Assembly (NCBI GenBank): GCA_038373885.1
Contig: JAWZYV010012529.1
Coordinates: forward strand, 62,001 to 126,000
Direction: 5' to 3'
Length of the DNA: 64,000 nt
Source of the DNA: Cheiracanthium punctorium
Lineage: Eukaryota > Arthropoda > Arachnida > Araneae > Cheiracanthiidae
Positions 11,214-23,594 of this stretch are shown one piece after another (position 1 is the stretch's first letter; the number at the start of each line of letters is the position of its first letter). Position numbers and translations under genes: made by a program. Below the pieces are notes generated by a model. The model searched no databases and was not told the DNA's origin. It saw nothing but the letters and a program-made list of their open reading frames with translations.

Positions 11214-14200
11214 TCTGTGATCTAAGTCTAGTCCAGCTATTCATGATTAAAAATGCGCAAACACACAATAAAAAAAAAAAAGAAATACTTGTTAAGTTAA
11301 TAGGGAGCTTTCAAAGTAAACTCAGTATGTATAGAGTATAACAGCAGGAGGCTTTTGAGCAGGAAAGTGTTTCATAATCAAAGCTATTACTGTAGTCACC
11401 TTTCTGCTTAATCATGTTAAAACAATATTTTATCTCCCTGTATACGAGTTGTCTGGTAATAGTTTGTATGGAAGTTGAGATAAAAATCATAAATAAAACC
11501 GAAGACCTTAATAAATCTCAATGCTTTAGTGGTTTTTCGGCACTATGAAGCAAAAGAGTGTGAAAATTACCGGTCATTATACAAATATGTGCCTCTAAAA
11601 ATAAGTGTAAAAAAAAGATTAATTGAATGAAATTATGGTTAACAGGTGTCTTTGGAAATCGGGCGTTCATCAAGGTGTCCTACGAAACCGACTCTTATTG
11701 CCCCATTATCATCATAAATTATCATCATTCCATTCCACTTTATGGGACGGGGGGAGGAAAGAAAGTAAAAATAAAATAAAAATACGTCACCTTATTATAC
11801 AGGGTGAATCCGATGTAATTTTACTTTACCGACACACATTAATATATTTGTGTTTAACAATCTCCTTTGGTGATGTAGGCTTAATTATGATATCGCGAAG
11901 GCTAATGGACACCAGCTGAAAAGTCCCCAACTATTAAATGTCTCTCCTAAGAGAACCACAAGGATGGATCTGTCGTTTCGTTTCTGTATATGCAAGAGAC
12001 CGAAACTTACTTATCTAAAGCAATAATGGTGTAAGTGCGGATGTAATATTTGAGTTTATTAAAGAGAGTCCCGAATTAAGAGTCCTGTCGCAGCCTTGAT
12101 GATAGGATAGCATGCCAACGGACAAAGAAAAGTGATTTCTATTGCCTAAGTACCACTCCCATTTGATGCTGTTCAGATCAAGCCTATGTATTTGCAGGTC
12201 TGAAGTCAGGAAATTTTTATTAGGCTTAGATTTTTTCAAGTAATTTTTAAACTGGAAACCCGTAAACTAACGTAAAAATGCTGCTATGTCTTTCAATTGC
12301 TTCAGTGACACTTTTTTTTCTGAAATGCCCTCGTCACATTTTAATTTAAAAAATCGTTCGTAGTAAATCAAAAAAAAATTATTTTAATACTTTAAAAAGT
12401 TATTCTAAAGGCAAGAAAGGGGCGGGGCTATAAACAAGTCATATTCATTACATAAGACAGTGGCTAAAAAGTCCTTAAGGTAAAGGATATTTTTTGTTTG
12501 TTTAATTAAAGGGGAAAAACATTTTATTTCAATATGACAATATGCGCTATTTTATAGATAATCACAGTGGAAAACAAATGTGAAAATTTTTATTCGTTTT
12601 ATTAATCATCAAGAAATGAACTTCATTCGATTTATCGCATTCTCAAATTTCAAAATTAGCTGAAGAACAGTTCATTTGTATGCATCCTTACAGTACTTTT
12701 CCGGGTTTTAAATATTTATTAAAATATATATAATTAAATTATGAATAAAACGTAAAATTGGGAAAGGCGAACCTCTGTGTCTCCCGTCAGATATGACTCA
12801 ACCAAGATGTACATTGCAATACTTTTCAACTTTTTGAAAAATATTTCCTTATGTTACTTGTTTCTTTACCGTAGAGATTCGATTTTAACTAAACAAATAT
12901 CGGATATTGATCTATACAAAAAAATACTACATTCGATGAGGTTACTTCCATGCCTTTTTTTATGTATCATCGGGTTTCATACTGCAAATGAATATTAAAA
13001 GTAGGACATTTTCAGATTAATTAGTTTTTCACTTTTACGACAATAATCAATGGGAAAATCTATTTAGAGGGTTTTTGATGGAAATCACATGATAATAAAA
13101 AAAAAAAGTTCTTAAGGAATCTTTTTATTTTTTCCAAGATATATTACATCTAGTTTAAAATTTATGCAGAAGATATTTCACTAAAAACTGAAACTTATAT
13201 TTGGAAAATAAGTTGAAAGAACAGCCTATTTCTGTTGTGGTTTACGATGATACTTAAATATTAGTTTACAATTTATTTCTTGCGCTATTTAATTTTAATA
13301 CTTGTAAGTATTTGAGAATTTAGTCCCACAAACCTTAAATAGATGTGATTTTAAATGTAAAACGTTGAACCTCAAATTTATATGCTATTTGATGAATTCC
13401 TTTTATATTTTTCTGTTAAAGGCAAATAAATAAACTAACCTGAAATTTATTGATTAAAGAATCTTTTAAAAATTAAAAAAAAATTGTTTTACTTTTAAAA
13501 GAGAGAATTTTATCATGCTCTAAAAATTCAGCTGGAATGTGTTTTTCGGGATTCAATTTTTAATTTAAGTGGCAAAAATAATGCATGATAACCATTTAGA
13601 CCAACCAATCATAATAAACCATTTAGAAAAATACTTTATTAGTATTTTTATTCTTGTGTAAAATGTAGTTTGCAGAATGGGAAAAACATATTCATAAAAC
13701 AATACTGATTTTTAAAGCTATAGTTATTGACGAAAAGCAAATGATTTTAAAATATTTTGAGTCTCGTTAAATAATTTTAAAATTTTTAAATAATTCTTTT
13801 GATTGAAAATTTCTGGTGTATGCTAATAAATATATGTAAATAAATATATGTAAATAAATGTACATAGATAAATAGATAGATAGATAGATAAAATTAAAGT
13901 CACCCAAACATTCAGAAAAATCGAGACCATTAATCAACGAAAAACATTAACCGGAACGAAGGTTTCTTTATTAACTAGCACATTGCTGTCCTAATAAAAA
14001 CTGAATTCAATCTTTCATGAGATGATTAGACTATCGGAGAACACAAAAATCATTTGGGGGGTTCAGCCTTGACAACTGGATCGTCGTCGTTAAACTCTCT
14101 CCAGGTTCTGACTGCAATCTCAAAGCCACTTCAGCAGTATCGAAAAAGCACACCGAAACAATTAACTGTCATTTTTCAAATCACACTGGGAGTGAAATCA

Positions 14201-14913
14201 GATGAAGAAAATCAGCTTTAGTCACCCATAATTACGTGAGCAGGCACGACACCGCCAGTGTGATTACGTCTCTCTGTATATACACATTGAATAACTCGAT
14301 TATAAAATTATTTGCATACAGGCGTACATATTTGTAACCAAACAAAAAATGGAAGGCTTTTGCTGAAGATCATTAGGTGCGTTTTACATAGTAGCAGCTG
14401 CAGCGATTTAGATAAATAATAGGTTTTTTTTTTTCTTAGTCTGAGAGTGAAAATGTATGCTAATGATTCTAAATATGTTGCCGCACTCTGCCAGAGTGCT
14501 CACTAATCATCGGTTTTGCATGTAGCCGGATTTACTACACCACTTTCGCACAGAACAGTTTATGTAGATTTTAATCCACGGGGACTGTTCCTCTATTATT
14601 TATTTCAATTTTTGAAATAAATGGAATGTAGAAATCACCCATTTGCTGACATGCAAGCCCATAGGAAACGAGTTCTCTTAGTTTCTAATTGCTTATATTT
14701 GTTTCTCATGAAGTGGAATAGGAATGCTTCTTTTGAGGAGAGTTGACTGAATATTTATGTTAAAAGGCGCGAAATCTACATTAAAAAATAAAAAAATTAT
14801 GAGCTTTATGTTAAAAATTTTTGGGCAAGAAGGGGTTGGAACCTCCAAATTCCCCTTGTGTACGTTAGTTGGGTAATAGTCTAAGAGCCAGCGACCGCCA
14901 GACCTTCGTCATA
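11214..14913. other. AT-rich intergenic DNA with microsatellites, no gene seen
   Basis: No supported gene. An orphan CAGGGTG end occurs near 11799, like the ends of the mariner-type element at 26096. A TATGTAAATAAA repeat leads into (GATA)n at about 13829-13893. The remaining open frames (11623-11919 plus, 12015-12239 minus, 12777-12998 plus) show no motif. Confidence 0.55.
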
Positions 14914-15557
14914 GTATAAAAGCTGAAACTTTCTCTACGCATACCCCCAACAAAGGTAGGAACAATCGGCCACTATAAAGTTTGGATGATCGTGGCTTTG
15001 GCAGGTAACAGGTGGCAAAGGTGTATAAAATTGCAGAAAATTTTCGTCATTTCATAAAGCTTAATTTTTTTATATGTTCTTCTTCGCAGTACTAGAAATC
15101 ACTTTATCCCTTGCCAGACACTTTTCCATCGTGGCAAACCCCCGCCAGACAACCTCAAAGTCATGGAAAACTGTTGTGTTCGTAAACTCCCGCGACGAAG
15201 TACGTCAAGCTGTCACAAAGTGCCAAGCACATTTTATACTGCTACTTCTGAACTTTCTTACGCGCGAACTTTCTTGCAGCGCGCTCGTAATAGAATTACG
15301 TTTTTCAAGACTTTGAGGTTGTCTGGCGGGGGTTTGCCACGATGGAAAAGTGTCTGGCAAGGGATAAAGTGATTTCTAGTACTGCGAAGAAGAACATATA
15401 AAAAAATGAAGCTTTATGAAATGACGAAATTTTCGGCAATTTTATACACCTTTGCCACCTGTTACCTGACAAAGCCACGATCCTCCAAACTTTATAGTGG
15501 CCGATTGTTCCTACCTCTGTTGGGGGGTATGCGCAGAGAAAGTTTCAGCTTTTATAC
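14914..15557. mobile_element. 644-bp foldback element with ~255-bp arms
   Basis: The left arm (14914-15170) and right arm (15301-15557) are inverted copies differing at only a few positions per hundred. Ends read GTATAAAAGCTGAAACTTTC on both sides. The arms share the GGTAGGAACAATCGGCCAC and CCCCGCCAGACAACCTCAAAG stretches. The 130-bp loop is GC-richer and itself has CGCGCGAACTTTCTTGCAGCGCGC. Open frames at 15074-15372 and 15406-15624 are products of the arms, not genes. I see no clear target duplication, so the superfamily is undecided. Confidence 0.85.
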
Positions 15558-15856
15558 CTTAAAGGTTATATTCATATGTTGTTTTGTTGAAGCCAAACAC
15601 ATTAGGGCTATATGCAAAAGGTAGGAATGCCTAGGGTGGAGGCATTTTTAAGTGGTTCAAACACGTATTCATGTTACACCTATACAAAACGGACCAAAGT
15701 TTCAGATAGTCAGATCGACAGCTTCACGGTAGGCTAGAATTCTGGACCTTCACACTTTAGCCATCTCCTAATGTTCACCAGTGATGTCACCAATGTCAGA
15801 CAGTGTGTCTGTGTCTTATTCATTCGGCCATTGATCGGCCTGGCCTAGGCAATGTA

Positions 15857-16087
15857 GACTCTAAAAAAAAAAAAAAAAAATTCAATGGATTACTAAGAAA
15901 TATCTTGGAAACAAAGATGTCACAACTTTTCTTAGTATTTCTGCTAAATAAAGCCATGTAAATCAATTGACATGCATGGCTTTATTTAGTAGTTATACTA
16001 AGAAAAGTTATGGCATCATACTAAAAAAAGGGATGGAATCCTTGTTTCCTAGAGATTTCTTAGTAACCAACTGATTTTTTTAGAGTG
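15857..16087. mobile_element. TA-flanked foldback MITE (CACTCTAAAAAA type)
   Basis: The left end GACTCTAAAAAAA and the right end, reverse complement CACTCTAAAAAAATCAGTTGG, are flanked by TA at 15855-15856 and 16088-16089. Arms share TTACTAAGAAAT at the outside and AAATAAAGCCATG next to the centre (CTAAATAAAGCCATG against CATGGCTTTATTTAG), so nearly the whole element folds. An A-run of 18 bases lies next to the left end. TA target and end form suggest a Tc1/mariner-type MITE. Confidence 0.78.
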
Positions 16088-16089
16088 TA

Positions 16090-18047
16090 TATTCATAAAT
16101 ATTTAAACTGGGCACTGGGTGAAAATTCACAGTGGGCCATAGTTTCTTTTTAATACAGGAAAGCAGAACATGGGCGGCCATAGAGATTTTTTTAAAGGGG
16201 AAGGGAGGAGATGCATTTTTTTTTCTTTATGGAATGGGGCACATTTTACACTTGTAACAGTTTGAGTTCCGAATTTGCTTTGTTGAAGTTTTGTTTACAT
16301 CATAAGACAATATACTAAATCTCTAGAGAGGGGTAAGTACCCTCCTTTGTCCTACCTTATAAGGGCCCATAAAAGTAGCCTTAATTTAAAACTAATTCAA
16401 ATTTATAAAATATACTATTTTATATGCTGAATATTGTAACAGCAACACTATAATATGACACCCCCCCACCTATTCAGTATAAAGAATGAATAAGGAAATT
16501 CTCGCTTCTCCAATATGTATTTTCGTGCGCACACATTCTGCACTGTTTGCTGAAAACTTCTCTCTCTGATGCAGTTCCACAACAGCTTGAGCAAACAGTG
16601 ATTTTGTACTTTTGCTGAAAAATATACATGACAAAGGGCATCAAAAGAAAGGAACAAAACGATGACAAAAGAGAACCTGATCAAATCGGGAGGCATGAAA
16701 TATTCGCATAAGGAACCGCCATTCTTTTTAAAAACACACATGACAAAATGTTTGTCGGCGGTCTGTTTACAGGACCGTAAATTTTTATGAAAAAAGGGGG
16801 AATCTGAATTTGCTCACCTTTTCTCTTTGTTCACTTCTTCTTTATTCAAACAACAAAAGGATGCATTTTATTTATTCTTTTCCGTGTACTTCCATGTGTG
16901 GAGGAAAATATAGTGCAATGCATGTAATCAAACTTTATCCATAGAAATTCAATTAATTAGGGAATGAACACTATTTTTATGTGCGCTGTAGGATGGTAAA
17001 AAAATGATTCAAAAGAAAAAAAAAAGGTAAATATTTTTTATCATGTATAAGTTTTTATTACACAATGAATGCAGTTTCTTTTGTATCACAGTTTTCCCTG
17101 TTCATTAATAAAACATTAATCTTTCTGTAAATTTATGATTATTTGGTCACCAAATTATGGATTGTTTCCTATAGTAATTTACATGAAGCACAAAATAAAG
17201 ACAGCCAATGGATGATAATAATTATGAATATTTTATACACAATAGGTTGTTTTACTTTAATAAATAATAATGAAATATCAATACTAATTTTTTCACCATC
17301 ACAATACTTCAGAAGATATTCAAAAAAAATTTCATTCGTGTGCAAAAATCATACAGTTTTAAAATTAAACTATTTGATACCGAACGCCAAAATTCTGTCC
17401 CACCTCCTTTAAAAAAAACTTTAATTATTTTAACTTTTTATTTATTAATTTATTTATTTTAGAAAATTGGTAGATTGATTGATTGAAAGATTTGATAGTC
17501 AAATTTTATGATGATTTTATCAATGGGTTTCTTGCACTTTAACATAAATTAACATTGTATAAAATAATTCTTTGGATCACTTTTAGCACGCCCTTTTCAT
17601 TGGACCTAACATAAATAAAAGTGATTGTAATAAATATTTAAAAAATATTTCCATTAAAATGTACCTAATTATAGCATGCAGTGGTTAGAAAAAATATTAA
17701 TTTGTTTGATTGATAATTAATTGATTGATGATTAAATTCTCGTTTTGAGAAAAAGTAATTAATTTTTTTTTTTAGAATAAAAAAGTATATCAAGCTATTT
17801 AACAAAATTTTGATTAGTAAGAAGAGTAATGTGGTTTTTACTCGGATAGTTGAAGTTTTCTTTTTTGAAGTGTTGTCTTTTAACATTTTGTATTCAGATA
17901 TATTTTTTAAAGTTATGAGGAAAGTTGCAAAGACACATTCTGCTCTGCTTTACATGATAAGAACCAAAAATAGTTTTTTTTTTATTTAACTACATTGAAA
18001 AATATTCTACATTTTCAATATGTTTGGGAGACATTATTGTTATACAG
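16090..18047. other. AT-rich intergenic DNA, no gene seen
   Basis: No recognisable gene. The minus-strand frame 16448-16741 and the plus-strand frame 17143-17412 lack any motif and have composition like their surroundings. Confidence 0.5.
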
Positions 18048-18445
18048 CAATGCTGAAATAAAAAAATAAAATTTTCAAAAAACAAGCTTTATTTTTTTTG
18101 TCTTTTTTAAAAATTATTCCTAATCTCTTTAAATAAGTCAAATTTTCACGTTGAATGAGAAAAAAAAGGCTTAATTGTTGTATATTAAGTACTGAGGATT
18201 CATCATCATCGATGAGAGCATCCAGAAAAATATCAGTAGTGTGGGCATTTTTGTAGTAAAACAATGCCTTAATTGAAAAAAAAAGTTTTCCAAAAAGAGC
18301 TTTATTTTTCTGTCTATTTTTATTATTTCTAATCCTTTTAATTAAGTCAAAATTTTCACGTTGAATGAAAAAAGGATTAATGGTGGTATATTAAGTACTA
18401 AGGATTCATCAATGACAACTTCCAGAAAAAAATCAGTAACATATG
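18048..18445. repeat. Diverged tandem duplication, ~210-bp unit, two copies
   Basis: The second copy starts near 18262. Shared anchors in order are an AAGCTTTATTTTT-like stretch, TAATC(C/T)(C/T)TTT, AAGTCAAATTTTCACG, TTGAATGA, GGTATATTAAGTACT (TGTATATTAAGTACT in copy 1), AAGGATTCATC (GAGGATTCATC in copy 1), and TCCAGAAAAA followed by ATCAGTA. Copies differ by several small indels, so the duplication is old. Function unknown. Confidence 0.7.
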
Positions 18446-18739
18446 GCCTCTGCATAAATCATATCTGACACTGATTTCATATATTTTTCGGGTATTTTCT
18501 ATATAGTATCGTTATCAACATTATAGATAAGACTTTTCCGAGTGATCTTCTAAAGACATCTAACTATCACGATGAATATAAAACAGATCACAAAGACAAG
18601 AAAATTTAAGCTTAAAACATTCCTTAGCTGTTACATTGACTCCGTTCCGCAACTGAATTCAGAAACTACGCCATAGAAGTTCAAAACCATGGGAATGTAA
18701 ATATGTTGAAGTATAAAGACAGCTAGTAGTTGTTTCCTA

Positions 18740-19245
18740 CACACTCAGAAAAATTCGTTCTTATACATTAATTTATCCCTCAATTTTTGAACGAATAATT
18801 TCCGCACATCTTGGAAACGTAATATTTCCGTGAATTCTTCTTTCTACTATCTGAAGCAGAGGAAAAAAATCGTGAATCTGGAGAAATAGCTTCAATTGGC
18901 ATTAGAAAAAAAGAAACGGACATTCGTCAATTAACGAAAATATTCCGGCAGCACTGCTGCTAGAAGAATTTCCGTGAATTGAAGAAATAATTATTGAGAG
19001 TACGTCTTTATACACTAATTTATTCTCATTTTTCTACGAATAATTTCCGTACTCCTTGGAAACGTAATAATTCCGTGATTTCTTCCTGAAAATCTCAAGA
19101 AGAGGAAACAATTTCGTTAATTCTAAATAAGTTTCTTCAAATGACAAAAGATAAAAGAAACGGATATTCGTCAATTAGTGGAAATGTTCCGCAGCCCTGA
19201 TTGCTGTAAAATTTTCGTTAATTGAAGAAATAACTTTTGAGAGTG
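18740..19245. mobile_element. Tandem dimer of a TA-flanked MITE (CACACTCA ends)
   Basis: The outer ends CACACTCAGAAAAATTCG and (reverse complement) CACTCTCAAAAGTTATTTC are flanked by TA at 18738-18739 and 19246-19247. The interval holds two head-to-tail copies: each has CGAATAATTTCCG, CTTGGAAACGTAAT, AAGAAACGGA then ATTCGTCAATTA, and an end like CGTTAATTGAAGAAATAA. The junction is near 18998, where the second copy lacks about 15 bp of its start. Ends resemble those of the element at 15857. Confidence 0.75.
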
Positions 19246-19305
19246 TATCGAAGATGGTTGTCGAAGATTCGAGCAGCAATAGTTTTGAACTTCCGGTGTC
19301 ATTAA

Positions 19306-19543
19306 CCCATTAAGCGCCAAAGCTCCCGTTAGGGGAACATCTATTATATATTTTTTTTTCTTAAAATATTCTAACGCAATTTACGAAATACACATTTTAT
19401 ATAAACATTTAAACTATAGGGTGTGTTATATAGTGTAAATGTTTATATAAAATGTGTATTTCGTAAATTGCGTTAAAATATTTTAAGGAAAAAATATATA
19501 TATAATAGATGTTCCCGTAACGGGAGCTTTGGCGCTTAATGGG
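19306..19543. mobile_element. Near-perfect palindromic TTAA-target MITE (piggyBac-type)
   Basis: Flanked by TTAA at 19302-19305 and 19544-19547. Ends are CCCATTAAGCGCCAAAGCTC and its inverse. The arms, roughly 105 bp, match almost throughout, including AACGCAATTTACGAAATACA and its complement; the loop near 19420-19440 is about 20 bp. A TTAA target plus CCC termini is the piggyBac signature. The terminal CCCATTAAGCGC is close to the CCCTTTAACGCGC end of the four-copy family in this window. Confidence 0.85.
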
Positions 19544-19547
19544 TTAA

Positions 19548-21231
19548 GTCTTTTTTCAGTGTGAGACTTTTCTTACACTGTAAATCTATAAAAAGCTGAT
19601 TGTGCTTTTATAACTGAAATTCAGCTTCTTAAGAGTGAAACAGCCTGAATGACTTAACATCTGAACCGGTCTATCTTTCGACTAACAAGATGATGAGGTT
19701 CAAATTTTCAATGTAGAGATTCAAAATTTCTCAGTGTAGATTTTTGCCGAATATTTTAAGAAATTAAGAAATAAGCAGTTATGTGATGTTAACGGTCTTA
19801 AAATCTCTTTCTAATTTCAGTGGATATTTCAAGAAGATGATTTTTTGTAGTTTTTTCTTCAGATTCAATTAATTATCATCTGAACTTTTCATCGAAATGA
19901 GCGGATAAATATGGCAGTCTGCATTTTTTTTTTTTTTTTTTTTTTTTTCTGTACCTCTTCATAAAAGAGTCCCACATGCGTGAACTAAACAATTGTGCCA
20001 ACACAAAGGAAAGTTATACACTGTTTTTTTTCTTTGGTTTTTATGCTGTGTGTGTATAAGTTTGTTTATTTATTTATTTTTTCCTTGCCCACATGGCACG
20101 GCATTTGCTTGAAGCGTTACGTAGCGTGAATTAGTGAGTAACGCTTTCTCCCAATAAAAATGTTGGTTAGAGAGTTGCAAAATTGACAGGGTTGATTTTT
20201 TGCATGGGACGATTCAATTCGGGTTGAGGATGTACTTATAAACGCGTCATTATATTTTAATTAAACCTCCAGATAGGGTTGGTATGGTTTAAACTGACTT
20301 TTTTAAACCAAATGGGTTTTTTTTCTTAAAAGAATAAATTTTTAAATTATTTTTAAAAGAATAATTTAAAATTCCGAATACTACAGATAGGATACGTTCT
20401 GATATCTTTTTAAATTATCCTTATAAGTACCAACAATAAGTTTTTATACCAATATAATAGATACTTTATTGTTTTATCATTATTAAAAATTATTAATTAA
20501 ACTTAAATTATAGGCGGCATTTTTAATTTGTTTCTAAAATAGAGGTTTTGTGTTTTAACAACTTATTTATAAACCTTAAAAATATCATTTTGAACGACTT
20601 ATCACCATTATTACGGATGAATCTAAGTGCAAGATTCCAGGTAAAATGTAGTAAACAATTAATAATATTGTATTATATTATATACTAAATATAAAAAGTA
20701 GTATCTCTAAATAAAATATTAAAATTGAATGATTTCAATGTCCACATAAGTATATCAACATTTGCCTTGTTACATAAAATACTTCTTTGCGATTGGAATT
20801 TGTATTAAAATAGCCAACCAAAACTGTTTTGCAATCTTTGTCAAGCATATTCTATTTATATTTCTCTTTTGTAATAAACTGTAGCGTTGCCATTTCTCGG
20901 CAAATACGGATGACATCGCCATCTAGGCTCAATTTTGGGGACTTATTTTTTGGTGTCAAATTTGGCCATAAATCATCAAAAAATCCAAACGTTGGCGACA
21001 TTTAACATTTTTACTCTCCCCGCTATTTGCCAACTAAATTATAGCCAAAATTATAACAGTCACAGCAGAGTGAGTAGGATTGTGTCCATGGAAAAACTGA
21101 TTTAACACAGCGAATTGATGTTTGTTTGTTAAGCTGTGACATTTGAGATGTTTTCTAGAGATTCGAGATGTTTTCTTTCCTTTGTTAAGAATAAATACAG
21201 AGACACGATCCTTTGCAGAGATTGAATACAG
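19548..21231. other. AT-rich intergenic DNA, no gene seen
   Basis: No supported gene. A T-run of 24 bases lies at 19925-19948. Other sequence is AT-rich with no repeat structure that I could resolve. Confidence 0.5.
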
Positions 21232-22485
21232 GCCAAATTTCTATGGAAATAGATGCAGAAAGTAATATTACATGGCTGTGCAAAATTTCACATTTTTACG
21301 TTCAGTAGTTTAATTTATATTGAATAAAATTTGTTATTTTCATGAGTTAAGGGACCATCTATAAATTTATTAAGTGGCAATTTTTTGAAAATTGCTTAAA
21401 ATAAACGTAAATTAGGTTTATTTTGTGCAAACATACGGTAAAAGATAGCGGTATTAAAAAATATCAAATTTTGAAGCAAATAAATTAGAGGTAACATTAG
21501 GTAATAATAACATTACATTAATTAATAATATTACGGAAACATTAGGTCTTTGGACTTCCCCATACTTTATCAAACATTCAAAAAAACATTCAAAATCACG
21601 GTTTTCTGTCTAAATTTTCACCTAACTATAAATTAAAATACCGCCAAAAGTCTTATAAGAATATTGCACATCACATACGATAATATTAAATGAAGAAAGT
21701 GAAATAACAAACACAGTGATAATATTCGGTTGGCGAAAAAGTAATTGCGTTTTTTACATGAAATCGAAACAAATAAATTTTGAATCATGGAACCATTCTT
21801 CAGGTTCGACCGTAGAAGAGCAGAGAGCAGCCTCTCACTCCTGCCAACATTTCGCCTGTCTAAGAGAACCTTCAAGAGAAATACTCAATAACAATTTCAA
21901 AATTAGAAAGATTTTCATAATCCTGAGCAGTAGTTTTGCATTTTTCCTTTAAATCACGTGTACGAACCAAAGAAGTTATGAACTCACGGGTCATTTGGAC
22001 CACAGACTAAATAATCTAATTTCTACCCTTGATATTCTCAGCAAGAAAAAATTTAAGAGAGATGGAAACAATACTTTCCTTGAAAACAACATTTATTTCT
22101 TACTCTCGCGAGCGAAATTAATGAAAGGCGAAAAGTTAGGAACCTACAAATAGCGTTTTTCAATTTGCAGAAAGTCCCTTAAAAGCGCGCAAAAAAATTA
22201 ATTCGCAATATCTCCGGAAATTATCGTAGAAAATTGGTGAAACTTAATATTTAGGGTAATTTGAAGGTTTTCTTTCGTTTAATAAAGTCAAAACACAGGC
22301 ATGTTGCCATTGAAAAAAAACGAAGTTGATGCAGAATTAAATATGAAGACGGCCCATTATGCAAATTAAATTAATAGTAAATTAAAGTATGCGTTATTTG
22401 CAAGCGAATGGTTTATATAACTTTGCTGTGTGACGAACGACGGCAAAATAAAAAGCAAGTGGGCCTTTTTTTTCCGCGGCTGTAC
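21232..22485 (+). mobile_element. Unassigned DNA repeat family, copy 1 (one end only)
   Basis: About 1.25 kb matches, in inverted orientation, the block at 39290-40868. Shared anchors include TGGCTGTGCAAAATTTCA, GTTAAGGGACCAT, TTTGGACTTCCCCATACTTT, CGGGTCATTTG, TAATTTCGCTCGCG (complement strand), and the terminal stretch GTGGGCC + T-run + CCGCGGCTGTAC. The right terminus (22482-22485, GTAC) agrees with the other copies; the left terminal repeat is missing here, so this copy is truncated. It embeds a mariner-like end at 21724. No coding capacity is evident: the open frames at 21633-21952 do not match a known transposase. Confidence 0.72.
21724..21758 (+). repeat. Mariner-like terminal inverted repeat inside the family
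   Basis: The sequence reads TTCGGTTGGCGAAAAAGTAA then TTGCGTTTTTT, preceded by TA. This is the usual form of a cecropia-type mariner end. The inverted copy at about 40202-40232 reads, in complement, TGGGTCGGCAAAAAAGTAAT. I found no partner end or mariner transposase nearby, so a single mariner end seems to have become part of this repeat family. Confidence 0.55.
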
Positions 22486-22506
22486 ATGAATTTCTCTGGA
22501 GTGAAA

Positions 22507-23330
22507 TCTATTATATAAATGTGAAAGTTTGTCTGTTTGTTTGTTTGTTCGTCCGGGAACTCCTCCCACACCATCAGACCTATCGGCTTGAAGTTTTGCA
22601 CATACACGTAAAACGACATAGAATAGGCCGTAGGCTACTTTAAAATTCTGGAAATCCACCCGTTCCCTAATTTTTAACGATTTTTTCGCAATTGTCAGGG
22701 CAGAAAGCTACTCAAATGTCCGATTTCAGCAAATTCATGAGCATGCGCCGAGACGGTTGGTCGCAGACCTTCCGAATTTTGCATACGGATTCACTAGGAC
22801 AGATCCTAACACGCCTCAGTGCAATTTTTTCGAAATTCGAATTAGAAAATGTTTTATTTTATATTTTGTCCGATTTTTGGCGATTTTTCTCGCTTAATAC
22901 GTAATAACGCCAGTAATTACACTCGCAACAAAACGATATTTACATCATCGGATAGAGGAGAAAATTTGCTTTTCAAAACTGTTTCTTCGGACTGTGTAAC
23001 ATAATTTGCAGATTTTTGGGGATTTTTCAAATAAAATTAAATTTCACGCTGACTTTCGTAAAATATTTTTAAAACTGTTGCATCTTGAATTCTATCCGTC
23101 ATAACTTTTTTATATTTTGTCAAATGACGGAGCATACATTTCGTCCTCTTTTAAAACAGAAACCAAAGGAAAATATAAATTAGGAGATTTTTTACGAATT
23201 TTTATGTAAAGAAGGATTTTCATTTCAAAAGCAGATGCTTAAAATTTCGGTATGATATCTTGCGGTTTGGTTGTCTTGGAGACAGCAACAATGATTAAAA
23301 TTGCCAGTTGGAAAAAATAAATAAAATTAC
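22507..23330 (+). mobile_element. Helitron-like 5' end and body (non-autonomous)
   Basis: Begins TCTATTATATAAATGTGAAA followed by GTTTGTCTGTTTGTTTGTTT, after an A. This opening, TC plus a short AT stretch plus GTTTGTNTGT repeats, is what I know from non-autonomous Helitrons of arthropods. The body then carries a GTCCGGGAACTCCTCCCACA stretch and AT-rich sequence with repeated CGATTTTT-type motifs. No clear 3' hairpin with CTRR was found, so the right limit is an estimate. Open frames at 22366-22904 arise from this repeat. Confidence 0.5.
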
Positions 23331-23594
23331 TTTAAAATAACTGAGTTTTCGCATGTTGAATGTTGTGCGTGATTTTGATGTCACGAGTTTAAAACCCCTT
23401 TCGAAACTCAATCAGATTAACGAACTCACAAGCAAAACATACGCCACGCAGGAAATAATTCTATATTTTATTTAACGTTGCCAGAAAAAGAATTGAATGC
23501 TGTTTTTTCCCCAGTGAATTATCCAACATTATTTACAATTGAGATTTTAAACGGGACACGTTTTCGATCGCAGGAAATATATTGCGGTGTTAAA

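Noticed and set aside
15074..15624. Three plus-strand open frames around 15.1-15.6 kb
   Set aside because: All lie within the arms and loop of the foldback element; arm sequence appears in both orientations.
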